Assembly: GCF_014633365.1 (NCBI RefSeq)
Contig: NC_068341.1
Location: 19,388,339-19,452,338 of the forward strand
DNA from: Diospyros lotus
Lineage: Eukaryota; Streptophyta; Magnoliopsida; Ericales; Ebenaceae
DNA: 64,000 nt
Direction: 5' to 3'
This document shows, one piece after another, positions 26,165 to 38,965 of this stretch (the stretch's first letter is position 1; each line of letters begins with the position of its first letter). Both the position numbers and the translations under genes were made by a program. The notes under the pieces are model-generated. The model was not told the origin of the DNA and ran no database searches. It saw nothing but the letters and a program-made list of their open reading frames with translations.

Positions 26165-27881
26165 GTTGAGCCAACTTATATACAACAACAACATATCCAG
26201 CCTTTATCCCACTATGTGGAGTCGGCTACATGAATTCTAGACTTCCATGTATTTCTGTCTTTTGTCATATCCTCATTTAGATCCATATATTTCATATCAA
26301 ATTTTAATGTCTCTCTCAAAGTCTTCTTGGGTCTACCTCTACCTCTTTTTGTGACTAATTGTTCCATTTCATCAACTCTCCTCACAGGAGCATCTCTTAG
26401 TCTCCTTCTCACATGACCAAACCATCTTAATCTAGTCTCTCTCATCTTCTCCTCGATTGGCACTACTCCTACCTTATTACGAATAACTTCATTTCTAATT
26501 TTATCCTTTCTTGTATGTCCGCACATCCATCTTAACATCCTCATCTCCGCTACACTCGTCTTTTGCTCATGCTGGTATTTGACTGCCCAACATTCTGAGC
26601 CATACAGCAAGACTGGTCTTATAGCTGTCCTATAAAATTTTCCTTTCAATTTTAATGGGATTTTACCATCACATAACACCCCCGATGCATTTCTCCATTT
26701 TAGCCAACCTGCCTTAATTCTATGTGCGACATCCTTGTGGATTTCTCCATCTTTTTGAATCAATGATCCCAAATATCGAAAATGGTCTTTTCTTTGTAAG
26801 ATTTGGTCTTCTAATTTTATTATAACATCATCCACTCTTACATTTTTACTAAATTTGCATTCCATATATTCTGTTTTCTTTCTACTTAATTTAAATCCCT
26901 TAGATTCTAAATTGTTTCTTCACAACTCAAGCTTAGTGTTCACTCCTTCTTTTGTTTCATCCACCAACACTATGTCGTCTGCAAATAGCATACACCATGG
27001 CACATTTGTCTGAATATCTTTAGTGAGTTCATCCATTACTAGGGAAAATAAGTATGGACTTAGTGCAGAACCTTGATGCAGTCCTATTGTAGTTGTAAAT
27101 GGTTCAGTATCCCCTTCGCATGTTCTGACCCTTGTCTCTACACCATGATACATGTCCTTAGGGGCTTGTATATAGGCTATTTTGACTCCTTTCTTCTTTA
27201 AAACCCTCCATATTACTTCTCTAGGGACCCTATCATAGGCCTTTTCTAGATCTATAAACACCATATGTAGGTCCTTCTGATGATCTCGATACCTTCCCAT
27301 TAGACGCCTCAATAAATATATAGCTTCCATTGTTGACCTATCAGGCATGAAACCAAACTGATTTTCTGACACATTTGTTTCCTTTCTGAGCCTCTGCTCT
27401 ATTACTCTCTCCCAGAGTTTCATGATATGACTCATTAACTTAATTCCTCTATAATTTTCACAGTTTTGGACATCTCCTTTGTTCTTGTATATAGGAATCA
27501 AAGTACTCTTCCTCCACTCATCTAGCATCTTTTTGATTTAAGGATGGCGTTAAATAGTTGCGTTAGCCAGGAGATGCCCTCTTCTCCCATGCATTTCCAT
27601 GCTTCTATTGGTATATTATCTGGTCCCACTGCTTTATGATTTTTCATCTTTTTTAATGCTTGCCTTATTTCATTTGAACTTATGCGTCGATAGAATGTGT
27701 AACTCACATTCCCTTCAGAGTTACTAAGATGTCTCAACCTAACTCTTGTGTCACCACCATCATTGAATAATTTTGTGAAATACTCCTTCCATCTCTCCTT
27801 AATCACTCCCTCATTTACTAAAACATTTTGATTGTCATCTTTTATGCATTTCACTAAGATGTCCCAACCTAACTCTTAAGT
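26165..27881 (-). pseudogene. 5'-truncated RTE-type LINE (reverse transcriptase)
   Basis: Reading from 27854 down, the minus strand encodes the RT region of a plant RTE-like [56 protein letters not shown], the Gly-Ser-Ala box of palm domain B, the catalytic FADDIVLV, then TAIRPVLLYGSECW and RLRWFGHVRRR at the C-terminus. The reading frame is broken by a one-base loss in an A run near 27532 and by a TGA replacing the expected Trp codon near 26918. The endonuclease half is missing (5' truncation, usual for LINEs). The 3' end carries a GTCGGCTACATG-type tail and a (GTT)n run, seen on plus as ACAACAACAAC at 26183. It is dead, but was once able to make cDNA copies. Confidence 0.88.
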
Positions 27882-27884
27882 TTG

Positions 27885-28990
27885 TTAACCACTCAAACAA
27901 GATTTTTTTAAGGTGTTCTAATGCCTAAAAGTCGCAGTTTAGAGTCTAGAGTTGAGGTTTAATTCGGCTTAACAAAATAAAATGGGTTTCACCCTACAAT
28001 CAATGTTATAGCCAAGATTTGGATCACCTGAGATGATGTTTTATTGGTCTTTGGAAATCACAGTTGATGTTACAGCTGAGGTTTAGATTGACTGAGGCAA
28101 TCTTCTACTAAAGAATCAAAATGGCAGCTGAACCCTACAGTCAAACTACAGATTGACTGAACCGAGGTCTGGTTACATACTGGAATCAACAATTGACCCT
28201 ACAGTGGATGTTGTGCTCAATTGAACTGAACCTCCTCAGCATTCTAGAATTGAGAGCCGATGTTTGGTTCAGCAGATACAACCCTCCAGAACATCTGGAT
28301 TTGGCAGTCAATACCTTCAGTCAAAAGCTACTTCGACTGATCCAACCAAATTCAAAATTTGAATCGAACGTCCATGCTACAGTCGAATGTTGGTTTGATT
28401 ATAGGTCTGTAACTGCTATTTAGCTGTGCAATTTTTTGTGTTGCAAGGGTCATTTTTACCCACGAAATGAGATTTTATCCATTGGGGTACTTCAAAACTA
28501 ACCTATGGAGTATATAAACAACTTCATAAGGATCAATATACAAGTATTCATTGCCCATTAAAGGCTCTCATCGGTCAAAGATCTCAAAGCACTCAAAGCT
28601 CAAGCTCCATATTGTGTGAGAAAAGCAACCAAGGCATTAAAGCCTCATCAAAGCTTTCATCATTCAAGGCCTTGTGACATTCCACCATAAATTATTTCAT
28701 TTCGAAGTTATTGTTTTGTTTAATTTTTGTGCTTATTGCCATATTTAGTCCAAAGTGTGGACTAGGGCTTGTATACAAGTGTATGAACTATTTTTTGTGG
28801 TCTTATCTTCCAAGAGTTTGAACAAATCTAGGAGATTGTAAACAAGTTTTTGAGGTGAACTTAGTGGAAACCTCAGTGGACTTGATATAGAGGAACACCA
28901 GGTGGGTTTGTCTTGTAGAGTGGACGTAGGTGTAATAGATGCTGAACCACTATAAACTTTCTTGTGCCATAGTGTGCTGTGATGTTCTTG
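27885..28990 (+). repeat. Probable LTR remnant (large Copia/SIRE-like)
   Basis: The segment contains a TATA-type site (GAGTATATAAACAACTTC near 28510), a polyadenylation-like T-rich region and, downstream, the run GGTGAACTTAGTGGAAACC..GGACGTAGG..GAACCACTATAAAC (28853-28960), an arrangement I associate with LTRs of SIRE/Maximus-type Copia elements. No partner LTR or internal region is present. Borders are approximate. Confidence 0.4.
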
Positions 28991-29424
28991 ATACATCTTG
29001 CAAGATTACAAGTTCTATAATGGTATTCAAATATATGTATGATTGAAAATAATCAAAACTCAAAAGGCAAAAGTTTAAAAAAAAAAATTAAATAAACATA
29101 ATTCATGCACGCCCCCAAAAAGAAGTCTAGCCACAAGTAGGGACCAACACTATTAACATACATAAGATTCCAGAATACACAAGAACATATTGAACCTGAG
29201 TTGAACAAGAACAAGGAACGGAAATGAAACAAAAAGGTTAGGAAAATAACAGTCAATTGAAAGCTACAGATAAAATTCCCAATTGAAAGGTGACAGGAAA
29301 CTAATAGCCATTAATGATTGTAATTGAATTAGGGAAGGCACATGATATTGGCAGCAGTTATTATGATTGAGTCACAATCATGCATCAAAAACATTTCACA
29401 GAAAAATGCTCAAGGTCAAACAAC

Positions 29425-29808
29425 TGTCAGGACCCAAGGGTTTTACTAGGGCTAGAATAGTAATTAGCCTATTTTACATTTTACTTGTATTTTTCTGTTA
29501 GCTTGTTATTTCTGTAGAGTAGCTATATAAAGACTGTTTGTAGCACATGTTTGAATGATAATTGAATTCAGTCATTTCCCTCTCATCAATTCTCTCCCAA
29601 TTTCCCTCTAACCTCTCTCTCTCGATCCTTCTAATTTCTCTCTAATCTCTCCCTTTATCTGTTCTATCTGTAACTCTCCCTCATTTCAGTCTATTATCTC
29701 CCTCTTTCTGTCCAATTCTTTTCCCAATCCTTCTGTTTTTGGTCCTAATTCCCTCAGATTCTTCTAATTTCCAATCCAAACCCTAGGCTAAACCTTAGGC
29801 ACATGACA
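29425..29808 (+). repeat. RLG-1 5' LTR
   Basis: 384 bp from TGTCAGGACC to CATGACA. It contains the promoter-like AGCTATATAAAG (29521) and a CT-rich 5' leader. It matches the split 3' LTR along its length apart from small indels. Confidence 0.92.
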
Positions 29809-29811
29809 ATT

Positions 29812-29824
29812 TGGTATTAGAGCA
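29812..29824 (+). other. RLG-1 primer-binding site
   Basis: TGGTATTAGAGCA lies 3 bases after the 5' LTR and is complementary, with one change, to the 3' end of plant initiator tRNA-Met (TGGTATCAGAGC). Confidence 0.85.
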
Positions 29825-30825
29825 GTCAATCCTTGGTTGTGATTTTGATTCGAATTGGAAGGCGGCACAGAATTATTGTTCCTCGACTATTAATGTCCGG
29901 TGGTTTCTCTATTGATTAATTTCCAATTAAATCTCATAATTTGATTCCAACGCACAAGGAGGTGAGTGTCGGCTAATATCTAAGGCTTGGAGTTTGAAGG
30001 TGACTTGCCTAGTTGGTTTTGACGGTGCTTTCGGTGACTCATAGACGTAAGTTCCGGGGCAGATTCTGTGACTCTCGGTTGTGAAATCTGAAAAGTCTTG
30101 TTCGAAGTGGAAGGGCAAAGCAGATTCAACAAATTTGGACGTAGTTTCATAAATGACTGTAGTGATCGATACTCAATTCTGACAAATTCCATTGGTTGCA
30201 TCAGAGTCGATTAACGTAGTAGAGAAGTTGAGCCTTGGCTGTGGTTTCGATTCGATTTAAAGGAAGTGGAGATAGATCGAGTCACAAGAAGCACTCTCAA
30301 CTCTCAGTTCGCATTGCAAAGGCGAAGCGAGAGGTTAATTCTTGGTTGCGCATCCTGGTCATTCCTACCCGAAATCGAAAGACGAAGTAGACCAGGCAAT
30401 TTCTAACTGTCAATTTTGTCTGTGATCACTACCAGAGCATTCCTAGGTTATTGATTCCACCTGTGATCACAACCAAAGGTGATCCTCTGCCATTGCAATT
30501 GAGGCAAGTGCAGATTCCAGAGCAATTGATGGTCATCAGCAATTGCTATTGTAGACAGACATTTGGCCGACTTGGAGGAAATCAACTATTAGTAGATCTA
30601 GGTGGATTCCGTTTTGAGAGGCGGATTCCTCTAACTTCAGTTGCTCGTTGATTTCCGACACTCTAAGCTGCTAATTTCCGTCAATTCTTGGCGAATTCTA
30701 AGACTGCGATAGATCAGATGCGATTCTAATCCAGAGCAGAATAGGTCATGGAAAGTGTGGGATTCAGGATGTACAGAGCTCCTATTCCTTAGCCTTCAAC
30801 TTGTCCTGCTCGTGAGATTTCTTCC

Positions 30826-31740
30826 ATGGCTGACAGTGCACACGTGAAACAATTCGAGTTTCAACTGCAGCAGAAAAATGCTACAGTTTCAATTGGATAC
30901 AACAGAAATCATGAGGAGTTCAGCCAGAATCATGAGACGTGGGAAAAGAAATTTGATAATAAGGTCAATCAAAAGTGTAAGGAAACAGACAGTGTGATAC
31001 CCGAAACATGTGAGGAAATAGGCCGTGTGATGTGTGAACAGATGCAGGAGTTTTTCATAATGCTTCCTAAGATGTATCAGTTCAGTATTCTAGTTGAATT
31101 CCTCCATAAGTCAAGAGGAGATGTTTCAGACAACTACCTTGGAAGTTCTAATTTAAAGATGACTAATTCAGACAATCAATCATCAGGAATGAACGACCGT
31201 AACAGATAACTCTTGGAGGAGAAAATTGTTAGAAGTGAGCCTTTGGAATATTTCGGCAAATAGAAAGAAGATGTTGAATTATCTACATTGGATCGAGAAG
31301 TTCCAACTGAAAAATCAGTCAATGGTGAGGAAGTCGGTGCTGGAGTCCTCCCACAAGATTCTAATTTACAGGAATCTAAGGAACAAATTGAAGTGAACCA
31401 GTCAATGGCAACTCAAGATTCCAGAGATGACGAGAGATTGGACAAGGAGATATGTGTAGACCACATTTTACAATTGCAGGAAGTTAATGATTCAATGGAC
31501 ATGCAGGCTATAAATCAGATTGGAGATGAGATCGGAGAGGAGAATAGATTTCATGCATCTGATATTTCAGACAAGAATATTTATTCATCAGATATTCTAG
31601 CTATAAATCATGTTGGGGATGAAAGTCGTGATGAAGGCCATGTTTCAACCACTGAAGAACTTGCAGAACTTTCTCATCTCTTCTTATTCAATCAAGATGT
31701 CCGGACAGGAATGGCAGTTACAGGAATAGTATTCAGATGA
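30826..31740 (+). pseudogene. RLG-1 gag-like frame
   Basis: The frame opens MADSAHVKQFEFQLQQ and is rich in Glu, Gln and Asn. It is interrupted by TAA at 31207 and TAG near 31261, then stays open to 31740. The start is gag-like by comparison with RLG-2. The rest is acidic and low in recognisable motifs, with no zinc knuckle and no WW gag core seen. It is preceded by a leader of about 1 kb without open frames. Confidence 0.55.
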
Positions 31741-31750
31741 TGGAGTTGAT

Positions 31751-33115
31751 GTGGATGGAGATATATTGGCAGCTGATGCTGCAGAGGAAGGGAGTTTGCC
31801 TATTGCAAATATTATTGAAACTCCACTGAAGGAGAATCCAGTTAACATGAATTCAATTACATTTGTTACGCAACCAGAAGAAGAGCTAATCCATCAAGAT
31901 GTACCTAATGAGAGCTGGCAAGAGAAAGATGAAGGATTACTGGATGGATTGACCAAGGAAACAAAGTTCCTTGCATTACCCTTGGTACCTAGTCCAATAT
32001 ATGTAGAATCAACTAATGTACAAAATTTGGTTTTTGGAAAAGCTAAGGACTCCTTACCTTTGGTTAAAACAAGCAACGAGAAAGTGAACACAACATCAAC
32101 AAGAGGATATCTTACTGATCCTAAACAGTGTTATTGTCATTTCAGAAGATGCAAGCCAAATTTCAAAAGGTGCAACCCAACTTTTGATGTTGATTTTAAC
32201 AAAGGCAACTGAAGCAAATGTCTCAAGAGAGCAGGATGTATCGCTAAAAAGAGAGATGTTGATTTCTCTTTCAATCATATGATAGAGACAAGAAGGGAGA
32301 TAGACACCATGTGTGTTCCGTATGGCAGGATTTTGAATATAAGAACTTTGATTGCTCGACCTCTGGAATCACAATTATCCAAGGCATGTCCTAGTGTGCG
32401 ATCCTTATTAACAACTATTATAGGAAGAAGCAGAAGCTACAATCAATGTAGTAGCCCAGGGAAGTCTTTTGAGAGTTATGAACCTAACAGGAATCCTCTT
32501 AGTAAAGAGCATATTCAAAGTTGTAAGGAATTTTGGACACAGTTTCTAGCTGGAGGAAAGCTACAGGAGATAGCTAAAGAAGTCAAAAGTTTAGTGGTTG
32601 AGAACAAAGTGCCTGCTGCTGTGTTTGACCTTACTCCAGCTGGCCAATTAGGATTTCTATCAACTATATTGAAGGGTGGACTGATGATTGGAATTGGTGT
32701 TGCAGCAACTCCTAATTTTGATGCTCTCAAGACAGTTGTTGTCTAGGTATCCAAAGCGAGTCTACATTTCTCAATTGCAGCATTTAGAGAATATCATTCT
32801 CCATTGCAGATAGTTTTTGCAACAGAGAATGACAGTTGGCTTGTCCAGGACACATTAACTGCAGCTAGAGATGCACATCTGACATCCTTAATTTCACTAG
32901 ATGGTGATGAAATATTAAAGGAAGTGGTGGTCACAATTAGCCAATCCTTTGGACTCAAACCGGCCCACATCGAAGGAGTTGTGATGGGGAAAGTTGGCGA
33001 GAACAACAGTTTGCAAGTTTTAGCTGCGCACTATGACCAACAGAGAGTGATTGATTTTGGTTGTGTTCCATTCAAGGTATACATGAGAGCTACTGCAAAT
33101 TTGTTATGCATATAG
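31751..33115 (+). pseudogene. RLG-1 second frame, family unknown
   Basis: One reading frame runs 31751-33115 with only two stop codons (TGA 32210, TAG 32744), far fewer than chance in 455 codons, so it was probably coding until recently. The first third is acidic; the last two thirds look globular, with blocks such as SKEHIQSCKEFWTQFLAGG, VFDLTPAGQLGFLSTILKGG, LTAARDAHLTSLISLDGDE and VIDFGCVPFKVYMRATANLL. None matches Gag, protease, RT, RNase H or integrase motifs that I know. It could be a captured host sequence or a fast-evolved element protein. It ends about 100 bp before the polypurine tract, the place pol would normally end. I do not assign a function. Confidence 0.55.
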
Positions 33116-33213
33116 AGGTTTTTCAAAATTTCTCCATCCAAGCTGTGGAAGAGAAGGAAAAAACATATTGGAAGCTGTGAAGGTTTGGCATTTCTTGGGA
33201 ACAAGAAATGTTT

Positions 33214-33224
33214 AAAGGGGGAAA
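33214..33224 (+). other. RLG-1 polypurine tract
   Basis: AAAGGGGGAAA ends directly at the TGTCAAG start of the 3' LTR, the expected place and composition for plus-strand priming. Confidence 0.85.
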
Positions 33225-33287
33225 TGTCAAGACCCAAGGGTTTTACCAGGGCTAGAACAGTAATTAGCCTATTTTATATTTTACTTG
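33225..33287 (+). repeat. RLG-1 3' LTR, left part
   Basis: 63 bp matching the start of the 5' LTR. The LTR is cut here by RLC-1; the last five bases ACTTG are the target duplication and the LTR resumes at 44717. Confidence 0.92.
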
Positions 33288-33533
33288 TGTAGAAACAAAA
33301 TGTTTTTTACTTTCATTCATATTTCCATATGAAACTTTACAAATCCTCTTATAGAGATGAGGATTATACAACATAGGAAACAACAAAACACAACGGAAAG
33401 TACTGACTATATACAATTAGGAAGTTCACTAAACAAGAATAAGAAAGTTCCCTAAACTTAAATTTAGAAATCTTCAAAAACAGATCAACTAGATTAGGAC
33501 ACTTCCAAACTTCTAACTCCACGGGATTTAACA
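33288..33533 (-). repeat. RLC-1 3' LTR
   Basis: 246 bp, TGTTAAATCC to TTTCTACA on the minus strand. A purine tract (TTTGAGGGGGAG on minus, 33534-33545) abuts it. Confidence 0.93.
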
Positions 33534-33636
33534 CTCCCCCTCAAACTAGTAAATAGATATCAACCATTCCCAGCTTGCATACCAATTCTTCAAATCACTT
33601 AATGGGTAACCCTTTTGTCAAAAGATGAACTAGCTG

Positions 33637-34131
33637 CTATTTGGATGACACATGGGGAATGCAAATTAAGCCAGCCTCCAGCTTCTCTTTTATGAAATGT
33701 CTATCTATCTCTACATGCTTGGTTCTACCATCATGTTGCACAGGGTTATGTGCAATGCTTATGGATGACTTATTATCACAACATAATTTGATCGGCCCAC
33801 TGTTAGTAACTCTTAGATCTTCCAAAATGATCCTTAGCCATAACAACTCACATAATCCTAGTGCTATTGCCTGGAATTCAGTCTTAGCAATAGGTCTAGC
33901 TACTACACCCTGCATCTTGCTTCTCCGTGACACCAAGTTCCCCCAAAGAAATACACAATAATTGGTTGTGGAGCGTCTATCAATCAAAGACCCTCCATAA
34001 TCCGCATCAGTGTATCCAATAACATCTAATTCATTCCATGGTCTGAACAAGATCCCTTTGCCGAGTGTAATTTTTAAATAGCATAGAATTCTCCTTACAG
34101 GTTGCATAAGTTCTTTTGTGGGACAATGCAT
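33637..34131 (-). pseudogene. RLC-1 RNase H
   Basis: Copia RNase H with GYTDADYGGSLIDRRSTTNY, LVSRRSKMQGVVARPIAKTE (normally WRSKKQNVVARSSAEAE) and KLCCDNKSSISIAHNPVQHD, close to the 3' LTR as expected. It ends about 100 bp before the polypurine tract (33534-33545). Confidence 0.85.
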
Positions 34132-34397
34132 AAACTAACTTACCAAGCTAACAGCAAAATCAATATCTGGCTTGGTATGTGACAAATAAATCAGTCTCCC
34201 CACCAATCTTTGGTATCTCCCTTTATCCACAAGCTAACAGTTAGAGTTTTCTTCCAACTTAACATTGGATTCTATTGGTGTACCTGCTCCTTTACCACCT
34301 AGCAGTCCTATTTCCTTTAACATATCTAAAATATACTTTCTTTGTGACAAGAAAATCCCAACTTTAGAATAGACCATCTCAATTCCTAGAAAATACC

Positions 34398-35274
34398 TCA
34401 ATACACCAAGACCCTTATCTCAAATGCCTTGGAAAGGTTCTCTTTCAGCTGTTTTTGTTCTTCCAAATCATCCTTAGTTACAATGATGTCATCAACATAT
34501 GCTAGCAATGTTGTCATCCTTCCTTCCATTGAATGTTTAAAGAATAGAGTATGACCAAGTCCACTTTGAAGATAGCCCATATGCCTCGTAGCTTTAGAGA
34601 ATCTGTCAAACCATGCACGCGGTGACTGTTTAAGCCCATAGAGGGCTTTTTTTAGTTTACATACCCTTCCTGAAACTCCTTCATCAAAACCGGGAGGTGC
34701 TTCCATGAACACTTCTTCCTCTAAATCCCCATACAAAAAAGCATTTTTCATATCGAATTGCTGCAACTACCAGCCATAATGTGCTACTAAAGCTAATAGG
34801 ATTCTCATTGTTATCATTTTTGTCACAGGTGCAAAAGTCTCTAGGTAGTCAATACCATAAGTTTTGAGTATATCATTTAGCAACTAGCCTAGCCTTATAC
34901 CTTTCCAAAGTTCCATCTGCATTATACTTCAAGTTAAAAACCCATATGCAACCCACAGGCTTAACTCCCTTCGATCTAGGTACCATGTCCTATGTCTGAT
35001 TTTTTTCCATGGCCCTCATCTCCTCCTACATTACTTGAACCCAATTATGATCCTTGAAAACCTCATCAACTATCTTAGGAATAGAAATGGCAACCAAAGA
35101 GGTTAAGAAACCTCTATGTTTTGGGGACAAATGGTAGTAAGAAAGATAATTGGCCAATGGGTGTTGGGTACAACTCCTTATGCCTTTTCTAAGAACAATA
35201 GGTAGGTCTAAATCATTAGAAACGGGATTAGAAGATGAAGGAGGAGAGAGATAAGTGTCCTCACGTAGGTTCAA
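34398..35274 (-). pseudogene. RLC-1 linker and reverse transcriptase
   Basis: RT motifs appear as QFDMKNAFLYGDLEEEVFME, KLKKALYGLKQSPRAWFD and the catalytic LAYVDDIIVT. The upstream linker carries a 63-bp tandem duplication (units at 35211 and 35274) that repeats 21 residues. Stops and frame changes separate the blocks. Confidence 0.82.
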
Positions 35275-35438
35275 ATCATTAGAAACAGGATTAGAAGATG
35301 AAGGAGGAGAGAGATAAGTGTCCTCAGTACCTGAACTCGGAGATGGTGTTGGTGTTAGAGGAGGTTCTAGAATAGGTTATATCCTTCTCTTGAAGACATA
35401 AGGAGACCCTTTAAATTTGACTGGAGGAGATGGCAGTG

Positions 35439-35911
35439 TTAACAGAGGTTGCTCTTCTTGGGATTCTTGCTAATTTTGCTCATTTGAAGGAGAATTGGAT
35501 GAGTCATGGATCTTAGGATTCTACTCAAGAGATAGGTCCAAAATAGGGAGTCCAACACTTGAATCACGAGGAACACCTTTCCCTTGGTAACCAATACTAG
35601 GAGAGCCAAAGAATGATTGAGTTTCAACAAAAGTGACATCTTTGGATACATAGAATTTCCTAGTAGGAGGATGGTAATATTTGTAGCCTTTTTTAGTAGA
35701 GGAGTAACTAAGGAAAACACACTTAAAAGCTCAAAGATCCAACTTGTCCCTGTGATGTTTAGAGACATGAACAAAAGACACACGCCCAAAGACACTTAAA
35801 GGAAGAAGAGTATGGAGACCAGCCTCTGGAAAATAGGAAGACAAACATTGAACCGAACTTTGATGGTTTAGGAGTTTAGAAAGGACTCGATTGATCAAGT
35901 ATGCAGTAGTT
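35439..35911 (-). pseudogene. RLC-1 integrase, C-terminal part
   Basis: Directly across the RLC-2 insertion the frame continues LTTAYLINRVLS, the Copia integrase C-terminal motif, then a region with HVSKHHRDKLD. It degenerates through frame shifts toward the linker before RT. Confidence 0.7.
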
Positions 35912-35916
35912 AAAAT

Positions 35917-36765
35917 TGTTAGAACAACAATGAAAATCTAAACAAGTATATGAATTGACTATGGCAACAACAAGCACAACAGTTGAATATCTCACAGACC
36001 AATCAAGCAAGCAGCAACAAAGCAATACGATAACAACAACATAAACAAAAAAGTACTACAAACCCAGAAGCTGGCGACAGAGACGGCTACTGCAAAAACT
36101 GGAAGACCAAGGCACGCCAAAGGCACTGACTTGAAGATAGTAGCACCCTGCACCGGTCACATGCAGGCTCCGGCGACTATCAACGCATGATACAATAGTC
36201 TTGCTCCAGCGTACAGCGACCTTGATCAGCCGAATCTGACAGAACTCTGGATGGTACTTGCTCTTTGTGACTAGAAGACCTTGGGGGGAAAAACAAAGAC
36301 ATTGAAACAGGGTGATAGAAAAAAAACAAGGCTCAACCAACCTTTTATAGCTGGGTTGAGGGCACCGAACAGCCTCTGCCTTCAAGGTAGCATTGAACGC
36401 TAGAGTAATGGCCAACGCTTGAAGCAGTCGAAGGCCAGAAAAATTAATTGGCCAAATCCCACACGTGATTGGAAACCAGACCGTTGCAGGGGAAGAAGGT
36501 AGATAAAAAATAAAAAAAATAATAATTTCAATTTTCTTTCTATAAAATATATATATATAAATCTACCCAACCAGCCCGTCTAACCGGACCGACGGTGGCG
36601 GCAGCGACGCGCGAGGGCCAAGGGATTCGCCCGCTCACAAAATCTAGGTTCCCCTCAGGGCCCAAACCCAAGTGAGGGAGGAGTATAAATACCCACTCCC
36701 ATCTCTTTACACTACCAATGTGGGACACACACTCACACTTAACACTCATAAACAAACCCACAACA
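35917..36765 (-). repeat. RLC-2 3' LTR
   Basis: 849 bp, aligned end to end with the 5' copy. A purine-rich site (ATGTGGAGGAT on minus, 36766-36776) adjoins it as polypurine tract. Confidence 0.92.
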
Positions 36766-37326
36766 ATCCTCCACATGAGTGTAAGTATGCTAAACAAATA
36801 AACTGATACGACGCCACAGAGAGCAAACAAACAAGTTATGCATCAGGTAAGGTGTCTTTTGGACTTGAATCTTCCGTAGTGAGTATCTATCAAACTTACC
36901 GAATAAATAGTGAGGCCAGCTCTTAAACTATCCTTCTGATGGTAAATTGAGACAACAGACATCACACACAACTCATCTTATACCTTCAAGTTCTATACAT
37001 TTGTGTTCATTTTAGTCCTGGACAGCATCTTGAATTCATGAGAGTTCTAGAGAACCCAAACCCTTGAACAGTTCTCATAGAAGCGACGCATTTCTACTCT
37101 CACATAGGTAATCTTTGATTAAAAGTACTCTGTCACTACTCCTCTTTCAACAAGATATCAATATTACCTGTATCACTGACAGATCACACACTCTCTTTGC
37201 TACCGAGAACTGGGGAAGGAACTATAAGTTCCTTAGTGTGTAGACTATGAATTATTCTAACCAGTTTGTCTATTTAACCCAGATCTTGGGATCTCCAGTC
37301 AATGTGTTAGGTTACCACTGGGAAAT

Positions 37327-38700
37327 TCATTTCACAAGCTTCAGCCCCATTCCCTTAGATGTATAGGTGACTTGCTTCCTTATCACTCCTTTTGTCAAAG
37401 GATCTGCCAAATTTTCCTTCGACTTTACATAATCAATGAAAATTATCCCATTGGTAAGCAGTTGCCTTATAGAATTGTGCCTGTGTCTTATATTTCTTGA
37501 CTTTCCATTGTAAACACTATTTTTAGCTCTCATCGAAGTAGCTAAGTTGTCACAATAAATACATATGGCATTTACAAGCTTTAGCCACAATGGAACGTCT
37601 TCGAGGAAATTTTGAAACCATTCTTCTTCTTCTCCTACTTTATCCAGAGCAATAAACTCTGATTCCATAGTAGACCGTGCAATGCACGTCTGTTTTAAAG
37701 ACTTCCACAACATAGCAGCTCCATCTTAAGGTAAACACATATCCACCGGTTGATTTAGTCTCTAAACTATCAGTAATCCAATTAGCATCACTAAACCCTT
37801 ACAGTACAGGTGGATATTTCGTGTAATGCAATCCATACTCAAACGTGTACTTTAGATACCTATGTACCTTGACTAGGGCATCCCAATGGTCACGTTCAGG
37901 ATTGCTCGTGTATCTCGCTAACCTGCCTACTGAGTAGGCAATATCGGGTCTTGTACAATTCATTATATACATCAAACTTCTAATGACCCGAGCATATTCT
38001 AGAGGAGATACACCTTCACCATTATTTTTCTTCAAATTAGAATTTGGATCAAAATGAGTAACTGCTGGCTTACTCTCATAATGACCAAATCTGCGCAACA
38101 CTTTTTCGATATAATGTGACTGAGAAAGTACATACCCTTCGACATTCTTTGTTATCCGAATTCCAAGAATGACATCAGCAAGACCAAGGTCTTTTATGTT
38201 GAAGTTGGAATTCAATGTCTTCTTTGTGGATTCTATGGCACTTCTATCTATGTCCATTATCAACATATCATCCACATATAAGCACACAATGACACACTCG
38301 TGATTTATGTTTTTAAAATAAATACATTTATCACACTCATTTATTTTGAACTCATTTGCTAGCATAGTGTTATCAAATTTCTCATGCCATTGTTTTGGTG
38401 TTTGTTTCAGCCCATAAAAAGACTTTATAAGTTTGCACACTTTCTTTTCATGTCCCTTTATGACAAACCCTTCAAGTTGTTCCATATAAACTTCTTCTTC
38501 TAAATCTCCATTCAATAATGCAGTCTTTATATCCATTTGGTGAATTTCCAAATTGTGCAATGTTGCAATCGCAATCAACATCCTTATAGATGTAATTCTC
38601 GTCACTGGAGAATAGGTATCAAAGAAGTCTTTCCCTTCTTTTTTACGATAGCATGTAGCTACTAGACATGCTTTGTATTTATCAATAGTGCCATCAGCCT
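37327..38700 (-). pseudogene. RLC-2 reverse transcriptase and RNase H
   Basis: RT blocks [37 protein letters not shown] and [16 protein letters not shown] (YVDD intact), then [19 protein letters not shown]. RNase H follows in another frame with [20 protein letters not shown] and [14 protein letters not shown]. The longest open piece is 37799-38605. The RT box is intact but the polyprotein is not continuous. Confidence 0.85.
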
Positions 38701-38965
38701 TTAATTTCTTTTTAAATATTCATTTCCATCCAATTGGCCTATTACCAGGAGGTAAGTTGACTAATACCCACGTCTGATTTTGCATAATGGACTCCATCTC
38801 ACTATTAATAGCTTCCTTCCAATATGGAGTATCAAAAGATACCATAGCCTCACTAAAAGTTTGTGGCTCATCTTCTACCATGTAAGTTAGGAAATCTAGT
38901 CCAAAGGAAGTAGCTTGCTTAACTCTTTTGCTTCTTCTAGGTTCAACCTCAATTTCCTAACCAAC

